64,000 nucleotides of DNA from Vibrio coralliirubri (GTDB lineage Bacteria > Pseudomonadota > Gammaproteobacteria > Enterobacterales > Vibrionaceae), in contig NZ_AP025470.1 of assembly GCF_024347375.1 (NCBI RefSeq), positions 2,976,001-3,040,000 on the forward strand, given 5' to 3'. The stretch's first letter is position 1; each line of letters starts with the position of its first letter. Below are positions 60,545 to 64,000 of this stretch, in pieces. Under the pieces are notes generated by a model. It worked only from the letters and a program-made list of their open reading frames with translations. It did not search any database and had not been told where the DNA came from. Both the position numbers and the translations under genes were made by a program.

Positions 60545-61839
60545 GACACTGTCAGTCGATTTGGCAATGTAAAATGGAATCGACTACCGACACCTACTTC
60601 ACTTTGAATTTCTAAATGTGAGTCATGATGACTAAGCGCATGTTTCACAATCGCCAATCCAAGACCACTACCACCTGTATCACGTGAGCGTGCTTTATCT
60701 ACACGATAGAAACGCTCTGTGAGTCGATGTAAGTGTTGTGGTTCGATACCGTCTCCGGTGTCTGACACATCCAAACAGGCACCTTGACTGGTCTGGTACC
60801 AACGCACTTTCACCGTCGCGCCTGGTGGTGTGTATTTCACTGCGTTGTAAACCAGATTCGATATCGCACTTCTCAGCTGATCTTCATCAGCAAGAACGCG
60901 TAGGCTCTTATCGATATCAAACTCAAGCTTATGCTCTCTATCACCACTTAGGCTTGCCGCTTCTTTTTCAAGAACCTCAAGCATCGCCGGAACGTTCACC
61001 ACTTCATCGAGCTCATGCATTGGCGCAGCTTCGATCTTAGAAAGTGTTAATAATTGATTGACCAGACTGTTCATGCGATTCAATTGCTCGGTCATCACAC
61101 CATGAGCCTTAGGCCACATAGGGCCAACGACCATGTCTGGATCTTCCGTCATTTCAAGGTAGCCCTGAAGTACGGTCATTGGAGTACGTAGCTCGTGAGA
61201 AACGTTAGCAAAAAAGTTACGACGCATGCCTTCTAGCTGTTTTAGCTGAGTAACATCACGTACCACCATCAGGTGTTCACCCTCGGTATACGGCACGATA
61301 CGAAGCTCAAGCATACGTTCCACGTTAAGTGGCGAAGGCATCTCTAACGGTTCTGAAAAATCTTGTTTATTAAGATACTTGATGAAGTCCGGCGTGCGGA
61401 TCAAGTTAGAGATCGGTTGTCCTGAATCGTCTGGCCAGCGAAACCCAAGTAAGTACTGAGCTAGCTTGTTACACCAAACGATATTGCCTTCACCGCGAAA
61501 TACCACAACAGCATCGGGAAGGGATTCTGCACCATTTCTGAAACGGCGGATAAGGTTGGTCAGCTCTTTACGTTTGCGACGCTGTCTCTGCTGCATACGA
61601 TAAATACCGTTAAACAGAGACTCCCAATTCCCAGAACCTGATGGTGGCGTTAGACGCTTCTCATCCCACAACCATGCGGACAAACGCATTTGATTATGTA
61701 GATGCCAGCCGAGCTGCAATACCGTAGCAGCCAGCAGTAACCAAGGTAGGTAGCCGAATATCCATCCAACTAAAACCCAAGGTGCGTAAAAAAAAGCCAG
61801 CTCCCAAGCCAGCTTTTTCCAGGTTAACTTTTCAACCAT
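60541..61839 (-). CDS. phoR: Phosphate-regulon sensor kinase PhoR
   Basis: Inner-membrane histidine kinase partner of PhoB. Two N-terminal hydrophobic segments (about residues 10-48), a PAS domain (about 95-200, [20 protein letters not shown]), the phospho-acceptor motif [20 protein letters not shown], and a HATPase domain with [23 protein letters not shown] and [14 protein letters not shown]. At 432 residues it is close to E. coli PhoR (431). It starts 33 bp after phoB, and its stop overlaps the pstS start. Confidence 0.97.
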   Translation of the reverse strand: MVEKLTWKKLAWELAFFYAPWVLVGWIFGYLPWLLLAATVLQLGWHLHNQMRLSAWLWDEKRLTPPSGSGNWESLFNGIYRMQQRQRRKRKELTNLIRRFRNGAESLPDAVVVFRGEGNIVWCNKLAQYLLGFRWPDDSGQPISNLIRTPDFIKYLNKQDFSEPLEMPSPLNVERMLELRIVPYTEGEHLMVVRDVTQLKQLEGMRRNFFANVSHELRTPMTVLQGYLEMTEDPDMVVGPMWPKAHGVMTEQLNRMNSLVNQLLTLSKIEAAPMHELDEVVNVPAMLEVLEKEAASLSGDREHKLEFDIDKSLRVLADEDQLRSAISNLVYNAVKYTPPGATVKVRWYQTSQGACLDVSDTGDGIEPQHLHRLTERFYRVDKARSRDTGGSGLGLAIVKHALSHHDSHLEIQSEVGVGSRFHFTLPNRLTVS

Positions 61840-61872
61840 TCAGGACTCCGTAAACTGGGTAGCGAAGCCACA

Positions 61873-62562
61873 CTAAGCCTTTGTAGAAAAACGGTAGCCC
61901 GCGCCGCGAACCGTTTGGATTAGCTTGTCGTGACCTGCAGATTCAAGTGCTTTACGCAGGCGTCGAATATGTACGTCAACGGTACGGTCTTCAACGTAAA
62001 CGTTGGTGCCCCAAACGTTATTCAGCAGTTGCTCTCGGCTGTACACACGCTCTTGGTGTGTCATAAAGAAGTGCAACATTTTGAACTCTGTTGGTCCCAT
62101 ATCAACCGGACCTTCGCTTGCGGTAACGCGGTGAGATACAGGATCTAACTTAAGACCTTGCACATCAATCACGTCTTCCAGTGCGGTAGGCGTTACACGG
62201 CGAATAACCGCTTTCAGGCGAGCAACAAGCTCTTTTGGTGAAAATGGCTTGGTGATGTAGTCATCAGCGCCCACTTCTAAACCACGAACCTTATCTTCTT
62301 CTTCGCCACGAGCCGTTAGCATCACCACTGGGATGTTGCGAGTTAACTCTTCACGCTTCATGTGCTTGATAAAGTTTATCCCGCTACCACCAGGTAGCAT
62401 CCAATCTAGTAATACTAGATCTGGGAAAGGTTCACATAGCTTGTTTACCGCTGTATCGTAATCTTCAGCCTCTACTGCTTGGTAGCCTTTTTGTTCAAGC
62501 ACGAAACACAGCATCTCACGAATAGGTGCTTCATCTTCAACGACCAGAATCCTTCTCGACAT
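61873..62562 (-). CDS. phoB: Phosphate-regulon response regulator PhoB
   Basis: OmpR-family activator of phosphate-starvation genes. Receiver domain with phospho-acceptor D53 ([13 protein letters not shown]) and switch lysine region [18 protein letters not shown]; winged-helix DNA-binding domain with [20 protein letters not shown] and [22 protein letters not shown] opens the frame nine codons up, but the ATG at 62562 ([17 protein letters not shown]) matches the family; 229 residues. A PHO-box lies upstream, consistent with autoregulation. Confidence 0.98.
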   Translation of the reverse strand: MSRRILVVEDEAPIREMLCFVLEQKGYQAVEAEDYDTAVNKLCEPFPDLVLLDWMLPGGSGINFIKHMKREELTRNIPVVMLTARGEEEDKVRGLEVGADDYITKPFSPKELVARLKAVIRRVTPTALEDVIDVQGLKLDPVSHRVTASEGPVDMGPTEFKMLHFFMTHQERVYSREQLLNNVWGTNVYVEDRTVDVHIRRLRKALESAGHDKLIQTVRGAGYRFSTKA

Positions 62563-62613
62563 AATTGAATAGCCTTTGTATTTAATCAACGCATTGCATT
62601 ATCTGAGTTAATT

Positions 62614-62631
62614 ATGACACTTTTGTGACCT
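62614..62631 (-). promoter_or_regulatory. PHO box upstream of phoB
   Basis: Minus strand AGGTCACAAAAGTGTCAT matches CTGTCAYAWAWCTGTCAY at 15 of 18 positions, about 50 bp before the phoB ATG. Confidence 0.65.
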
Positions 62632-62642
62632 TTGAAAACAAA

Positions 62643-62660
62643 TTTTCATATAACTGTCTC
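62643..62660 (+). promoter_or_regulatory. Second PHO box, oriented toward rdgC
   Basis: Plus strand TTTTCATATAACTGTCTC matches the PHO consensus at 15 of 18 positions and is followed by a further 11-bp-spaced, weaker repeat (ATTTCAC). It lies about 97 bp before rdgC. Confidence 0.5.
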
Positions 62661-62756
62661 AAACATTTCACTTTATAACTTTTGATACAGAGCTAGGGAC
62701 AAATCGAATTAGATCTCATATCATGAAGCACTTCTAAAAAGGTATGAGAAAAATTT

Positions 62757-63671
62757 ATGTGGTTTAAAAATTGCCTAGTCTATCGCTTCAACCGTGATAT
62801 TGATTTCAACGCAGATCAGCTAGAGAAACAACTTGAAGAATTCCGCTTTACTCCTTGTGGTAGCCAAGACAAACAAAAGTTTGGTTGGGTACACGCAATG
62901 GGTAGACATGGCGATATGATGACGCACGTATCAGAAAACCGCATTCTTATCTGTGCAAAGAAAGAAGAGAAAATGCTACCCGCTTCTGTGATCAAAGAAT
63001 CATTGAACGCAAAAGTAGAAACGCTTGAGGCAGAGTCTGGTACACCTCTGAAAAAGAAAGAGAAAGACAACCTAAAAGAAGACATCATCATTGATCTACT
63101 TCCTCGCGCATTCAGCCGCAGCAACTTCACTTACGCGCTGATCATGCCAAAAGAAGGTTTCATTGTGGTTGATGCGAGCAGCTACAAAAAAGCAGAAGAT
63201 GTATTGGCATTGCTACGTAAGACAATGGGTAGCCTGCCAGTAGTGCCAGCTATTCCAGAGCAAGCGATCGAAACGACTCTTACAGAATGGGTGAAATCAG
63301 GTGATACGCCACAAGGCATCACTATGCTTGATGAAGCAGAACTAAAATCTATTCAAGAAGACGGCGGTATTGTTCGAGTTAAGAAACAAGAACTAGAAGC
63401 TGATGAGATTAAAAACCACATCGAAGCCAATAAGATGGTGACGAAACTTCTTATCAACTGGCAAGACCGTATTGAGTTCATTCTTGCAGAAGATGGCAGC
63501 ATCAAACGCCTAAAATTCAGTGATGAGCTCAAAGACGAAAACGACGATATTCCTCGTGAAGATCAAGCTGCGCGTTTTGATGCAGACTTCTCTCTACTTT
63601 GTGGTGAGTTCAGTGTTTTCCTTCCAAACCTATTTGAATCATTAGGTGGGTTAACTCAACCTAACGCTTAA
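62757..63671 (+). CDS. rdgC: Recombination-associated protein RdgC
   Basis: Ring-shaped DNA-binding protein that limits RecA activity and is nucleoid-associated. The product begins [20 protein letters not shown] and shows [40 protein letters not shown] and [20 protein letters not shown]. At 304 residues it is the same size as E. coli RdgC (303). It is divergent from phoB with PHO-box-like repeats in the shared region, and followed by a hairpin terminator. Confidence 0.97.
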   Translation: MWFKNCLVYRFNRDIDFNADQLEKQLEEFRFTPCGSQDKQKFGWVHAMGRHGDMMTHVSENRILICAKKEEKMLPASVIKESLNAKVETLEAESGTPLKKKEKDNLKEDIIIDLLPRAFSRSNFTYALIMPKEGFIVVDASSYKKAEDVLALLRKTMGSLPVVPAIPEQAIETTLTEWVKSGDTPQGITMLDEAELKSIQEDGGIVRVKKQELEADEIKNHIEANKMVTKLLINWQDRIEFILAEDGSIKRLKFSDELKDENDDIPREDQAARFDADFSLLCGEFSVFLPNLFESLGGLTQPNA

Positions 63672-63682
63672 TCAGTCAAACT

Positions 63683-63717
63683 ATAAGCTCAGGTACTAAC
63701 GGCATCTGAGCTTATTT
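63683..63717 (+). terminator. Terminator of rdgC
   Basis: ATAAGCTCAG/CTGAGCTTAT perfect 10-bp stem with a 13-base loop, followed by TTCTC, 11 bp after the stop. The T run is short. Confidence 0.7.
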
Positions 63718-63877
63718 CTCACTAAGTTTTCGCTTATATCTGCCTCTCTGCCCTCTTGTTAATGTCATTGCTATCTTTAGGGCTATCAACCAAACTCATT
63801 TTAGCGTAAAATTTGCGCCCCTTTGATATCACTTGGTGGTATCAACCTGACTTGAGATCAGATTAGAGAACGAAGCA

Positions 63878-64000
63878 ATGACTACACAAAAACCATTTGT
63901 ACCTGAACTATTATCACCGGCAGGAAGCCTTAAAAACATGCGTTACGCATTCGCCTACGGCGCAGATGCAGTTTACGCAGGCCAGCCACGTTACAGCCTT
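63878..64000 (+). CDS. trhP: U32-family peptidase-like tRNA hydroxylation protein TrhP (YegQ), N-terminus only
   Basis: Only the first 41 codons are in the window. The product begins MTTQKPFVPELLSPAGSLKN and continues with MRYAFAYGADAVYAGQPRYS, which is the highly conserved start of YegQ/TrhP, an Fe-S protein needed for 5-hydroxyuridine formation at tRNA position 34. The short N-terminal extension before VPELLSPAG differs from E. coli. The remainder lies beyond the right edge. Confidence 0.9.
   Translation, partial: MTTQKPFVPELLSPAGSLKNMRYAFAYGADAVYAGQPRYSL

Overview
The window reads as a piece of the main chromosome of a marine gammaproteobacterium, most likely a Vibrio. This rests on the protein sequences and on the gene order (isc operon, der-bamB-yfgM-hisS-ispG-rodZ-rlmN-ndk, queA-tgt-yajC-secDF, phoBR beside pst/ppk/ppx). 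A urease-positive, Splendidus-like vibrio would fit, but the species is inference. About 50 genes are intact; guaB (left edge) and a yegQ/trhP gene (right edge) are cut by the window. No rRNA, tRNA, CRISPR, prophage or recognisable defence system was seen.

Layout. 1-2.8 kb: guaB (partial) and xseA, divergent. 2.9-14.9 kb: one minus-strand urea module, urtABCDE (urea ABC importer), ureD, ureABC (urease), ureE, a HupE/UreJ nickel permease, ureF and ureG. Upstream of urtA lie a sigma-54-like promoter and two NtrC-like sites. An intrinsic terminator sits between ureD and ureA, and a large palindromic element between ureE and the nickel permease. In E. coli xseA is followed directly by yfgJ and der, so this module looks inserted at that point. 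15.2-17.7 kb: yfgJ-like zinc ribbon, GAF-GGDEF cyclase and AlaX-like editing hydrolase. 17.8-26.3 kb: der, bamB, yfgM, hisS, ispG, rodZ, rlmN. 26.3-27.1 kb: a repeat array. 27.1-28.9 kb: ndk, pepB. 29.1-34.9 kb: iscRSUA-hscBA-fdx-iscX with two abutting IscR-type sites, followed by trmJ and suhB. 37-42.6 kb: queA-tgt-yajC-secD-secF.

43-50 kb is the more variable part: a CBS-domain protein, the divergent oxyR and 2-Cys peroxiredoxin pair, an intact IS3-family element sitting between the two arms of the peroxiredoxin terminator, cutC, a LysR-type regulator and two small outer-membrane beta-barrels. 50-62.6 kb is a phosphate block: phoU-pstB-pstA-pstC on the minus strand with unusually large PstA and PstC, ppk-ppx on the plus strand, then pstS-phoR-phoB on the minus strand, with PHO-box-like repeats before pstC and between phoB and rdgC. 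The window ends with rdgC and the start of trhP.

How the parts work together. Urea is bound by UrtA, imported by UrtBCDE and hydrolysed by UreABC, whose nickel centre is assembled by UreDEFG with nickel from the HupE/UreJ permease. The promoter architecture points to nitrogen control. The Isc system builds Fe-S clusters that the nearby IspG and RlmN need, and IscR closes the feedback loop. PhoR/PhoB sense phosphate through Pst/PhoU, and Ppk/Ppx store and release it as polyphosphate. All calls are from reading the sequence; no database search was made.
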